NCBI GenBank assembly: GCA_045112425.1
Contig: JBGUHV010000085.1
Span: 1-15,078, forward strand
Source: CAG-103 sp045112425
Lineage (GTDB): Bacteria > Bacillota > Clostridia > Oscillospirales > Oscillospiraceae
Reading direction: 5' to 3'
Length of the DNA: 15,078 nt
The notes under the pieces were generated by a model. It was not told the DNA's origin, searched no databases, and was given only the letters and a program-made list of their open reading frames with translations. This document shows positions 7,436-13,676 of this stretch, one piece after another. Position numbers and translations under genes: made by a program. Positions within the stretch are counted from its first letter, which is position 1, and the number at the start of each line of letters is the position of its first letter.

Positions 7436-7879
7436 CTATCCCGCCATGACGTGGACTTTGACCACGCCCCGGGTGGCTCTTAATGCCGTCAGGAATTCAT
7501 CCATTGTGACGCGCATGTGCTCGGTGTCCGCCGTGATCGTCACAGGAGCGACGCCGCTGGACGGAATGCTCTGGTTGATCGTGAGAATGTTCGCGCCGTT
7601 GCCGGCGAAGATGGCGAGCACCTCGCTCAGAACGCCGGGCTTGTCCTTGAGCTCCATGCTGAAGGTGACGAGCTCACTCTGGCGCATATCATGAAAGGCG
7701 CGGACGGAATCCTTGTATTTATAAAACGCGCTGCGGCTGATGTCCACGCGCGCGACGGCCTGACCGACGGTCTTGACCTCGCCGGTGTCGAGCAGCTCCT
7801 TGGCCTCCATCACCTTGGCAAAGATCTCCGGCAGAACGTCTGCCTCCACAAGATAATATTTCGGCTTGCGCGACGCCAT
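7436..7879 (-). CDS. ACT domain-containing protein, PheB-like (UPF0735 type)
   Basis: The 147-residue product begins MASRKPKYYLVEADVLPEIF. The ATG at 7879 is chosen because GGAGGGG (7885-7891) lies 5 bases upstream; a longer open frame to 8107 has no initiation signal and runs through promoter and repeat DNA. Residues about 10-65 form a helical region with the motif SRSAFYKYKD. Residues about 70-147 form an ACT domain (FSMELKDKPGVLSEVLAIFA, then GANILTINQSIP). Length and motifs match the PheB/UPF0735 family, in which the B. subtilis gene sits next to pheA. ACT domains bind amino acids, so a role in aromatic amino-acid control is plausible, but no biosynthetic neighbour is present here. It is a single-gene unit with its own promoter and a shared terminator. 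Confidence 0.92.
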   Translation of the reverse strand: MASRKPKYYLVEADVLPEIFAKVMEAKELLDTGEVKTVGQAVARVDISRSAFYKYKDSVRAFHDMRQSELVTFSMELKDKPGVLSEVLAIFAGNGANILTINQSIPSSGVAPVTITADTEHMRVTMDEFLTALRATRGVVKVHVMAG

Positions 7880-7936
7880 GGGTACCCCTCCGTTTCCTAT
7901 CTGTCCATCCGGGAAGGACAGGTTTCCTCTGGGGAT

Positions 7937-7965
7937 ACTATAACACAGAAAAAAAGAACCCGCAA
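7937..7965 (-). promoter_or_regulatory. Promoter of the ACT-domain gene
   Basis: On the minus strand TTGCGG (7965-7960), 17 bases, then TATAGT (7942-7937) with an extended TG. The -35 falls within the stem-loop of the minus-strand terminator at 7949-7973, so terminator and promoter overlap. The leader of about 50 bases contains a 6-bp hairpin (CTGTCC/GGACAG). Confidence 0.75.
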
Positions 7966-7973
7966 GGGCGGGT
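7949..7973 (-). terminator. Minus-strand intrinsic terminator upstream of the ACT gene
   Basis: Read on the minus strand, ACCCGC CCTT GCGGGT is followed after one C by seven T residues. The stem is short (6 bp) but GC-rich. It would stop transcripts coming leftward from the 8000-8250 region before they enter the ACT gene. Confidence 0.65.
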
Positions 7974-8050
7974 GCGGATTCGCCCAGGAATGGAAATATC
8001 ATTGGCAAGGCACGCACGGGACGTCGAGGACGCCGTCCCCTACGAAATGA

Positions 8051-8195
8051 CCTCGCAGAGTTTGCCCGACAGGGCAAATGAAATCCAATCCGTTTTTCCG
8101 GCGACATGTGCGGCGGAAAAACTCCCTAAGGCGAAGCGTCACGCGAGCCCTCGCGCCGACCAACCGAGCGAAGCGAGGGCGATGGAGCGCGAGTA
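8051..8195 (+). repeat. Dispersed structured intergenic repeat, copy A
   Basis: This is a 145-bp element matched by an inverted copy at 10432-10577. It starts with box CCTCGCAGAGTT and a hairpin TTTGCCC/GGGCAAA (8061-8078). A 9-bp stem GTTTTTCCG/CGGAAAAAC (8092-8122) then encloses a conserved loop with GACATGTGCGG. Next come a GC hairpin around 8130-8149, the conserved string CCCTCGCGCCGACCAA (8148-8163) and an end box GAGCGCGAGTA (8185-8195). CTCGCG and CGCGAG near the 3' end can pair and close a last domain. Conserved loops and variable but paired stems suggest that structure, perhaps RNA structure, is under selection. Confidence 0.8.
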
Positions 8196-8197
8196 AT

Positions 8198-8406
8198 CAA
8201 ACGGAAAGCCCAGCGAAGCGGGTTTCCGTTTGGCGCGCTGCGCATAAAAAAAGCCAAATCAAAGCGTCTGCTTTGATTTGGGAAGGAGCCGCAGCGAAAT
8301 GAGCTTGCTTTCGCGCTGCGCGCGGAAGCAAGGGATATGGAGCTTGTGGCGACGTAGCGATAGCCCCGTATTTCAGCTTCCACTGGAAATACGGGGCTAC
8401 GCTGCG
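8198..8406. repeat. Chain of four consecutive hairpins beside repeat copy A
   Basis: The stems are: CAAACGGAAA/TTTCCGTTTG (8198-8232); CCAAATCAAAGC/GCTTTGATTTGG (8254-8281, a minus-strand terminator); CGCA-GCGAAA/TTTCGC-TGCG (8290-8320, 2-base bulge); and a long hairpin with a 14-bp perfect core (8361-8374 with 8386-8399), extended by a 7-bp outer stem (8353-8359 with 8400-8406). The first hairpin follows copy A just as the terminator hairpin at 10398-10428 follows copy B. Confidence 0.7.
8246..8281 (-). terminator. Perfect minus-strand terminator of the predicted short transcript
   Basis: On the minus strand a 12-bp perfect stem with loop AGAC is followed by C and seven T residues (8252-8246). 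It fits the promoter at 8728-8757 and would end an RNA of about 475 nucleotides. Confidence 0.85.
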
Positions 8407-8494
8407 GTCTTCGGTTCCATCATCGAAACCTCTCTTTCTGCAGTTTTGGGTCATGCGATTGGTCTTTGCTGATTTGGTAAGATTCCCTAACCGT

Positions 8495-8551
8495 TCATTT
8501 GACCTGCTCCGGCGAGACGGGCCCTGCCGTTTGCCGGATCGTTTGGTACAT
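8495..8551 (-). CDS. Candidate 18-residue microORF with perfect ribosome binding site
   Basis: The ORF encodes MYQTIRQTAGPVSPEQVK. It is supported by a full AAGGAGGT (8566-8559) exactly 7 bases before its ATG, stronger than the sites of several real genes here. It lies within the predicted minus-strand transcript from the promoter at 8728-8757. Its stop overlaps another ATG (ATGA), but that frame ends after three codons. It may be a leader peptide, a small functional peptide or the stub of a decayed gene. I recognise no family. Confidence 0.4.
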   Translation of the reverse strand: MYQTIRQTAGPVSPEQVK

Positions 8552-8727
8552 TGGACCCACCTCCTTGCTTGGATCTCGATGACCTTTTATCTAATAGAAG
8601 CTGCCGAAAGAATCTCTTGCTTTGCCTTTGATCTCAGATCCTGTTTCCTTTTTTGATTGCTCCACTGAGCGGTGATCGTTTTGGATCGGGGGTTTTGCTG
8701 TTCTTTCGGTTCCTGCTTTCTGGCTTT

Positions 8728-8757
8728 ATTATAGGCCTCAAAGCCCGCTGCCGTCAA
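8728..8757 (-). promoter_or_regulatory. Near-consensus promoter for a short minus-strand RNA
   Basis: On the minus strand TTGACG (8757-8752), 18 bases, then TATAAT (8733-8728). Transcription would start near 8721 and run to the terminator at 8246. A competing reading is an open frame of 56 codons from TTG at 8757 to 8587, but it lacks a ribosome binding site. Confidence 0.65.
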
Positions 8758-8852
8758 TCCGCAAACTGACAGAAACTAAAATGCGTAATTTGTGCATATT
8801 GACTGAAAAATGCTTAAAATATTTAACTTTTCCGTTCTTTTGCACAATGTTT

Positions 8853-9953
8853 TCAAAGATACATCGTGATGATAAACAGGTCTTCCTGTTGAGTATATGC
8901 CAACTCATAGAAGCCGCTGTTCACCAAGCCGAGACGGCGAAGCACCGTGCCTGCCTCGCCCTGCGCGAATAAACGCTCGCTCACAGCGTCATAGATCGTG
9001 CGGTCGGCACAGCGGAAGCTGAGGGCGATGCAGCCCGCCTCCGCCTGCGGGCGGACGGCGGCGATGACGGACTCGACGCTGTCATCGACAATGACGGCCT
9101 GCTGGCGGATATAGTAATTATCCGCAGTCGCTAGGGCGGTGATGTCATCCCGCTCGGTCTCCGGCGTGTGCGCGATGTTCATCTCCGCGCTGGTGAGGCC
9201 AAACCAGAGGTACTGCAGGTATTCCCTGCCGGCGGCGTCGAAGCGGTCAGTGTTGTCCCAGGTGGGGTCAAAGCCATAGACCGCCCCGTCGAGCTCGGCG
9301 AAGTTCCAGGCGTGCTTGACGTGCTCGCCCTCGTGCACGGCGGTGCCGGTGATCGTGCAGGCGGGGATGCCCGCGCGGTTTAAGAGAAAGGCGAAGGCGT
9401 CCGCAATGCCGCCGCAGACGGCGCTCCCCTCGCAGACGGCGGCATAGGCCGTCTGATCATAGCCCTCGGACTCGGCATAGGTGACGTGCTCGGCGAGCCA
9501 GTCGTAGAGATATTTCGCCACGGCGTAATCCCCCTCCCACGGGGCGGCGGCGAGGATCTCGTCGGCCTTGGCGCAGAGGGCGTCATATTTCGCCGCGCCG
9601 TCCTCATACAGCCAGCGGAACTCGATCTCCGCCGTGGTGCGCAGACCCGTGGAGGCGGAGATGTGGTAGCCGCGAAACCAGAAATAATCCGGCAGCGCCA
9701 TGAGCTCATCGAGACAGGCCGAGATCACATCGAGCGTCCAGCCGTGCAGCGTGAGATTCCGCTGCGCCATGATGCCGGCGCGCAGCTCCTCGGCCAGGTC
9801 GGGATTCGCCGTACAGGTCGGCGTGCGGTCGCCGATGGAGGCGCCGTCAAAGGAGACGGCGGCAGGCTCGGCGGCTGTGAAATTGAGGCTTCCGCAGCCG
9901 GGAAGACACAGCGCGGCGATCAGCAGCAGCGCGCACAGTCGTTTGGCCTGCAT
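8853..9953 (-). CDS. Transglutaminase-like lipoprotein
   Basis: The 366-residue product starts at ATG 9953, with GGGAGGG (9966-9960) 6 bases upstream. The signal peptide is of lipoprotein type: MQAKRLCALLL, then a lipobox LPGC with Cys20 as the lipidated residue. The protein should thus be anchored on the outer face of the membrane. The transglutaminase-like core lies about 140-235, with catalytic-type residues Cys180 (SAVCGGIADAFAFLL), His214 (KHAWNFAELDG) and Asp229 (GFDPTWDN). Family members act as cysteine proteases or amide-transfer enzymes; in bacteria many are peptidases or wall-associated proteins of unknown substrate. The C-terminal 100 residues form an unassigned domain. No convincing terminator follows, so transcripts may continue into the 8246-8720 region. 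It is divergent from the 104-residue gene. Confidence 0.93.
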   Translation of the reverse strand: MQAKRLCALLLIAALCLPGCGSLNFTAAEPAAVSFDGASIGDRTPTCTANPDLAEELRAGIMAQRNLTLHGWTLDVISACLDELMALPDYFWFRGYHISASTGLRTTAEIEFRWLYEDGAAKYDALCAKADEILAAAPWEGDYAVAKYLYDWLAEHVTYAESEGYDQTAYAAVCEGSAVCGGIADAFAFLLNRAGIPACTITGTAVHEGEHVKHAWNFAELDGAVYGFDPTWDNTDRFDAAGREYLQYLWFGLTSAEMNIAHTPETERDDITALATADNYYIRQQAVIVDDSVESVIAAVRPQAEAGCIALSFRCADRTIYDAVSERLFAQGEAGTVLRRLGLVNSGFYELAYTQQEDLFIITMYL

Positions 9954-9981
9954 GGGCAACCCTCCCAAAGACTTTTTTCGT

Positions 9982-10039
9982 ATTCTAACACAAGTTGGTG
10001 TGTTTTGGGGTAGAAATCGTTAAATTTTTCTGGTATAAT
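9982..10039. promoter_or_regulatory. Divergent promoters flanking a spaced inverted repeat
   Basis: Plus strand: TATAAT (10034-10039) with extended TG at 10031-10032 and a poor -35. Minus strand: TAGAAT (9987-9982), also with extended TG, and a poor -35. Between them lies AACACA-6-TGTGTT (9987-10004), touching the minus-strand -10. Both promoters depend on extended -10 elements, and the dyad is placed to control the lipoprotein gene. Confidence 0.55.
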
Positions 10040-10080
10040 ACCAGACCATGTGAGACATCATGAAAATGGAGGAATGACTA

Positions 10081-10395
10081 ATGGTTGAAGTAACCTTTCT
10101 GATTGACGACATCGACTATTCCGACCGGCTGGACTCTCAGCTTCCGCTGGTGTTTGAGACCATGAGCAAGAACGGCGATCTGAACCCGGTTCTGAAGGCG
10201 GCCTGCAAGTCGCCCGAGGCGACGGCGAAGGTTGTGAAGACGCTGCTGAAGGCCATGACCAAGAGCCAGAAGGAAAAGCTCGCCTGCAAGCTGCTGAGCT
10301 CTCAGCGCGAGAAGCTCATGCGCAAGATGAACCAGCTCGCTTCCGATTACGGCATTGTCGCGACGCTCAAGGACTGCAAAGCAGTCGTAAAATAA
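10081..10395 (+). CDS. Unknown small helical protein, 104 aa
   Basis: The start ATG at 10081 has GGAGGA (10069-10074) 6 bases upstream. The product starts with a short strand-like segment, MVEVTFLIDDIDYSDRL. It then appears mostly helical and lysine-rich (KVVKTLLKAMTKSQKEKLAC, REKLMRKMNQLASDYGI). There is no signal peptide, membrane segment or metal motif; the two mid-protein cysteines are far apart, and a third lies near the C-terminus. It is probably cytoplasmic. I do not recognise the family. Codon use agrees with neighbouring genes, a clear promoter precedes it and a terminator follows 3 bases after the stop, so it is a genuine single-gene unit. Confidence 0.88.
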   Translation: MVEVTFLIDDIDYSDRLDSQLPLVFETMSKNGDLNPVLKAACKSPEATAKVVKTLLKAMTKSQKEKLACKLLSSQREKLMRKMNQLASDYGIVATLKDCKAVVK

Positions 10396-10397
10396 CT

Positions 10398-10428
10398 CAA
10401 AAGCGAGCCCTGAGCGGGCTCGCTTTTG
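10398..10428. terminator. Terminator of the 104-residue gene, usable in both directions
   Basis: A perfect 13-bp stem, CAAAAGCGAGCCC (10398-10410) and its complement (10416-10428), with loop TGAGC. The A/T ends give a T-containing 3' arm on either strand. It may also end leftward transcripts of the SLH gene after they pass repeat copy B. Confidence 0.88.
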
Positions 10429-10431
10429 AAA

Positions 10432-10577
10432 TACTCGCGCTCATCGCGCGGGGCGATGCCCCGCTTGGTCGGCGCGAGGGGCGCGCGTCACGCGCGCCCA
10501 AAGGAGATTTTCCGCCGCACATGTCACCGGAAAATCAATTTGATCTCATTCACGGCAAAGCCGTGAACTCTGCGAGG
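10432..10577 (-). repeat. Dispersed structured intergenic repeat, copy B (inverted relative to copy A)
   Basis: Read on the minus strand from 10577 it shows the same order as copy A: CCTCGCAGAGTT, hairpin TTCACGGC/GCCGTGAA, the stem GATTTTCCG/CGGAAAATC around the conserved GACATGTGCGG loop, a GC hairpin, the string CCCTCGCGCCGACCAA, and end box GAGCGCGAGTA. Within the second stem block 26 of 27 bases match copy A. Stem positions that differ from copy A remain paired. It lies downstream of the SLH gene in the same orientation and is followed by a terminator hairpin. Confidence 0.8.
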
Positions 10578-10592
10578 CTATTCAGCTTGATT

Positions 10593-10634
10593 CCGTCCGG
10601 TCTTTGAAATGCGAAGTCCGGGCGGTTGTTTTTT
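10593..10634 (+). terminator. Plus-strand hairpin with T tract abutting the SLH gene stop
   Basis: CCGTCCGG (10593-10600) pairs with CCGGGCGG (10618-10625), using one G-U pair, with a short inner CTT/AAG stem, followed by TTGTTTTTT (10626-10634). The G-U pair becomes C-A on the other strand, so it works best for rightward transcripts. It would protect the convergent SLH gene from read-through. Confidence 0.7.
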
Positions 10635-12309
10635 ATCGCACCGTAAACACGATCAGGTGCGTGAGGGTTCTGCCCGGGGCGATGCGGGCGTTTCCGTTGA
10701 TATAGAGCGCGCGGGAGGCGCCGCCGTCGAGATTCATGGCGGTCTCACAGCCGAGCGCCTGCATCACACGGCCCAGCGCCTGCAGATCGCAGGTGACGGC
10801 GGCGATGACGACCCGGCCGTCCTTCTTCACGCCGATGGCCATGCGCTGCACCGATCCGGTGGGAACCTGGCCGAAGCCCTCGGCCGCGTAGGTGCCGGAA
10901 TTGCCGTAGGCCTGACTGTTCTTCACCACGGTGGGGCCGCAGCTGAAGGCCATGTCGATGTTCTGCACGGTGGAATTGCCGTAGGACAGCGTGCGCTCCA
11001 CCTTGTCGCCCGGGCGGGCGTCGTTGAAGAGGTTGCGGTCGCCCTCCCAGCGGCGGTTGATGCAGCAGACGACGAAGCCGTTTTTCGGGATGCGGATGGT
11101 CTGAGCGGTGTCGGAATCGAGATGGTCGGTGACGACGCCGTTTGCGTCGCAGTAGACGGCGCACTTCATCTTGACGGGCACCGTATCGCCGTATTCGGAG
11201 GTGAAGACCATGCGGGTGCCGTCGTCCTCGCCGAGCTGATAGTTGCAGCCGACGCGGTCGAAGCTGTAGAGCGTCTCGCCGTTTCGCTTGAGCGTGACGG
11301 TCTGCTGGATCGAGAGGAACTGCATGGAGGCACGGCCGTTTGTGTCAATGACGAAGTAGCAGGTATTGCCGGCCTTGGAATTCTCAATGGCAATGGCTTT
11401 GCCGTTTCGCACCATGGCGGAGGCGGTGGTGAGATCGCCGTTGTTGGCGAAATATGCGCCGTTGCAGGCGATGGCGGCGCCGCTGCGCTGCACCATGGAG
11501 GCGGCGCTCTCGAGATTGCGGAAGCGGTTGTTGGCCAGCACGATGTTCGCCCGGTAGGCCTGCGGGTTAAACTCAATGCCGCTGACGCTGTAGCCCGCGG
11601 CGGTGGAGGGCAGATTGCGCAGATCGGCAGCCGCGTTTTTCGGCACGGCGTCCTTGGAGAGCGGTTCAACTCCGAGCAGCAGGCAGAGCACCTTGGCCGC
11701 CTCGGCGCGGGTGATCTTGTTGCCGCCGCGGAAGTCGCCCTCGGGATAGCCGCTGATGACGCCCGCCTGCTGGCAGAGATAGACGCTCTCCTTCGCCCAG
11801 TCCGGGAGGGAGGCGTCGTCGGTGAAGGGGCTCTTGTCCTTGACGGCCTTGAGCTCCACGCCGTCCGTCACGGCGGCAAAGCGCGCCGCGAGCGTGGCGG
11901 TCTCCTGGCGGGAGACGCTCGCCTCCGGGCGGAAGGAGCCATCCTCATAGCCGTTGGTGACGCCCTGCTCCGCCGCCCAGTTGACATGGCCGGCATACCA
12001 TTTGTCGGACGGAACGTCCTTGAACTTCTTCTCGCCGGCAGCCGCCTTGATCGCCGCGTCGTCGGCGGCAAAGCAGGCCAGCATCTTCATCAGCTGCGCG
12101 CGGGTCAGCGGCTGGGTCGGCGCGAAGGTCGACGGCGTCATGCCGTTGATGATCCCCTTCTGCACGAGGGCATAGACGTAAACGTCATACCAGGCGTTCG
12201 AGGGAATGTCGCTGAACGCCTTGAGATCCGCCGCCCGCGCCGGGCTCACCGGGAGCAGCGCGCAGAGCAGAACGGCTGCCAGAAGCAGAGAAAGAATTCG
12301 TTTTTTCAT
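10633..12309 (-). CDS. SLH-anchored phosphodiester glycosidase (NAGPA-type) surface protein
   Basis: The 558-residue product starts at ATG 12309, with AGGAG 7 bases upstream. A signal peptide (MKKRILSLLLAAVLL, cleavage near SPARA, residue 26) precedes three S-layer homology repeats at about 30-85, 95-150 and 160-215. These usually bind pyruvylated wall polymers. The C-terminal part, about 240-558, matches the phosphodiester glycosidase family (exopolysaccharide hydrolase/GlcNAc-1-phosphodiester alpha-N-acetylglucosaminidase type), with GAAIACNGAYF (278-287) and the hallmark MNLDGGAS (525-532). Known members remove sugar residues from phosphodiester links, so a wall polymer or glycan is the likely substrate. 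That point is inference. It has its own promoter and lies between the thiI-cinA operon and repeat copy B. Confidence 0.92.
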   Translation of the reverse strand: MKKRILSLLLAAVLLCALLPVSPARAADLKAFSDIPSNAWYDVYVYALVQKGIINGMTPSTFAPTQPLTRAQLMKMLACFAADDAAIKAAAGEKKFKDVPSDKWYAGHVNWAAEQGVTNGYEDGSFRPEASVSRQETATLAARFAAVTDGVELKAVKDKSPFTDDASLPDWAKESVYLCQQAGVISGYPEGDFRGGNKITRAEAAKVLCLLLGVEPLSKDAVPKNAAADLRNLPSTAAGYSVSGIEFNPQAYRANIVLANNRFRNLESAASMVQRSGAAIACNGAYFANNGDLTTASAMVRNGKAIAIENSKAGNTCYFVIDTNGRASMQFLSIQQTVTLKRNGETLYSFDRVGCNYQLGEDDGTRMVFTSEYGDTVPVKMKCAVYCDANGVVTDHLDSDTAQTIRIPKNGFVVCCINRRWEGDRNLFNDARPGDKVERTLSYGNSTVQNIDMAFSCGPTVVKNSQAYGNSGTYAAEGFGQVPTGSVQRMAIGVKKDGRVVIAAVTCDLQALGRVMQALGCETAMNLDGGASRALYINGNARIAPGRTLTHLIVFTVR

Positions 12310-12339
12310 GGGCTCTCTCCTTTATTTGATTTCCTGAAC

Positions 12340-12368
12340 AGCATATCAAAATTAGAATGAAAATGCAA
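12340..12368 (-). promoter_or_regulatory. Promoter of the SLH glycosidase gene
   Basis: On the minus strand TTGCAT (12368-12363), 17 bases of AT-rich spacer, then TATGCT (12345-12340). It begins 12 bases beyond the cinA terminator and leaves a leader of about 25 bases. Confidence 0.75.
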
Positions 12369-12380
12369 CTATACAGCGCA

Positions 12381-12415
12381 GAAAAGCCGCCCGCGAAGTC
12401 AGCGGGCGGCTTTTC
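12381..12415 (-). terminator. Terminator of the thiI-cinA operon
   Basis: A 14-bp perfect stem, GAAAAGCCGCCCGC (12381-12394) and its complement (12402-12415), with a 7-base loop. On the minus strand the 3' arm ends GGCTTTTC. It lies one base from the cinA stop codon. Confidence 0.9.
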
Positions 12416-12416
12416 T

Positions 12417-13676
12417 TTATTTATCCTCCACATATTCCACCGGCAGCCCCTCGAGGTAGCGGCGGATCATATCGAAGGCGTGGTTGGCGGCGGCGTGCTT
12501 GATGCGCTCGCGCCCCCACTTATCCTTATACAGGCGGCGGACGAAGGTGCCCTCGGGCGCGGCGAGCGCGACGAAGACGGTGCCGACGGTGTGCACGCCG
12601 TCATCCCCCGGGCCGGCGAGACCGGTGACGCTGAGGGCGAGGTCGGTTCCGAGCCGCTCGCGGCACTTTTCCGCCATTTGGACGGCGGTCTCGCGGCTGA
12701 CGGCGCCAAACTCACGCAGGCACTCGGCGTCGACGCCGAGGAGCTTCTGCTTCATCTCGTCCGTATAGACGATGACGCCGCCGTGGAAGACGCCGGAGGC
12801 GCCGGGCGTGTTCGTCATGAGATCGCCGACGAGGCCGCCGGTGCAGCTCTCTGCCACGGAGATCGTCCTGCCGCTCTCAATGAGGCGGTTCATGGCGTAG
12901 GACTGGATGTTCTCGCTGTCGACGCCGTAAGCAAAGACGCCGAGCTCATCGCGCACGCGCTGCACCCACGGGGCGATCATCTCCTCGGCCTCCTCGACCG
13001 TGCGGGCCTTCGCCGTGACGCGCACCAAGCACTCCCCTTCCTTGGCGTAGGGCGCGAGGGTGGGGTTCGTCATCTCGTTCATGAGGTCGCGGAGCTGATA
13101 CTCCATCGTGCCCTCGCCGATGCCGAAGATGCGCACGCTGTGGGAGAGAATGAGGCTGTCGCTGCGCGCCTCCAGCAGCGGGCGCACACGGTGCTCGAGC
13201 ATCGGGCCGCACTCGAGCGGCGGGCCGGGCAGCATGATGACGAGACAGCCCTCCGCCTCGAAGGCGCAGCCGGGCGCGGTGCCCCAGTCGTTCACAAGGA
13301 CGGTGCAGCCCTCCGGCAGCATGACCTGCTGGAGGTGGTTTTCGGTCATGTAGGTGTTGCGCTCTTTATAGAGCCCGCGCAGGCGCGCCTCCTCCTCCTT
13401 ATTGAGGACGAGCTTCTTGCCGAAGGCGGCGGCGACGGTCTCCTTCGTGAGATCATCGCAGGTGGGCCCGAGGCCGCCCGTAGTGATGATCATATCCGAG
13501 CGCTCCTTGGCGCGGCGGACGATCTGCTCGAGCCGGCCGGGATTGTCGCCCACGACGGTCTGCCAGAAGACGTTGATGCCAAACTCCGAGAGCAGGCGCG
13601 CCACGTCGGCGGCGTCGGTGTTGATCGTCTCGCCGAGCAGCAGCTCGGTGCCGACGGAGATAATTTCAGCATTCAT
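12417..13676 (-). CDS. cinA: CinA family protein: MoCF-type domain plus nicotinamide-nucleotide amidohydrolase domain
   Basis: The 419-residue product has the full-length two-domain layout. The N-terminal MoaB/MogA-like domain (1-170) begins MNAEIISVGTELLLGETINT and contains GGLGPTCDDLTKE (68-80), the conserved pyrophosphatase motif. The C-terminal PncC domain (about 255-415) has the nucleophile motif AESCTGG (275-281, Ser277) and SVTGLAGPG (349-357). CinA proteins hydrolyse ADP-ribose-type compounds and deamidate nicotinamide mononucleotide to recycle NAD breakdown products. In some species they accompany competence genes. The ATG at 13676 lies inside the end of thiI (11-base overlap) with only a weak ribosome binding site, so translation is probably coupled. 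A longer open frame to 13868 is thiI in another frame. A terminator follows the stop. Confidence 0.95.
   Translation of the reverse strand: MNAEIISVGTELLLGETINTDAADVARLLSEFGINVFWQTVVGDNPGRLEQIVRRAKERSDMIITTGGLGPTCDDLTKETVAAAFGKKLVLNKEEEARLRGLYKERNTYMTENHLQQVMLPEGCTVLVNDWGTAPGCAFEAEGCLVIMLPGPPLECGPMLEHRVRPLLEARSDSLILSHSVRIFGIGEGTMEYQLRDLMNEMTNPTLAPYAKEGECLVRVTAKARTVEEAEEMIAPWVQRVRDELGVFAYGVDSENIQSYAMNRLIESGRTISVAESCTGGLVGDLMTNTPGASGVFHGGVIVYTDEMKQKLLGVDAECLREFGAVSRETAVQMAEKCRERLGTDLALSVTGLAGPGDDGVHTVGTVFVALAAPEGTFVRRLYKDKWGRERIKHAAANHAFDMIRRYLEGLPVEYVEDK

Larger units (their letters stand above)
7974..8852. other. 879-base region without a conventional gene
   Basis: No frame here shows a recognisable protein family; the open frames of 60-85 codons on both strands lack ribosome binding sites and cross hairpins. 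The left half (7974-8410) is high in GC and made of a dispersed repeat and consecutive hairpins. The right half (8411-8852) has lower GC and carries a minus-strand promoter and a microORF. I checked by eye for tRNA, tmRNA, RNase P, SRP and 6S RNA signatures and saw none. Confidence 0.7.

Noticed and set aside
8051..8410. CRISPR array
   Set aside because: Hairpins and repeats are present but there are no regular direct repeats with equal spacers.
8587..8757. 56-codon minus-strand frame starting at TTG 8757 and ending ILSAASIR
   Set aside because: No ribosome binding site, and its start codon coincides with the -35 box of a strong promoter; a chance open frame or gene remnant is more likely.
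8453..8972. Two plus-strand open frames of 67 and 63 codons
   Set aside because: No ribosome binding sites, no recognisable protein features; the second runs into the lipoprotein gene on the other strand.
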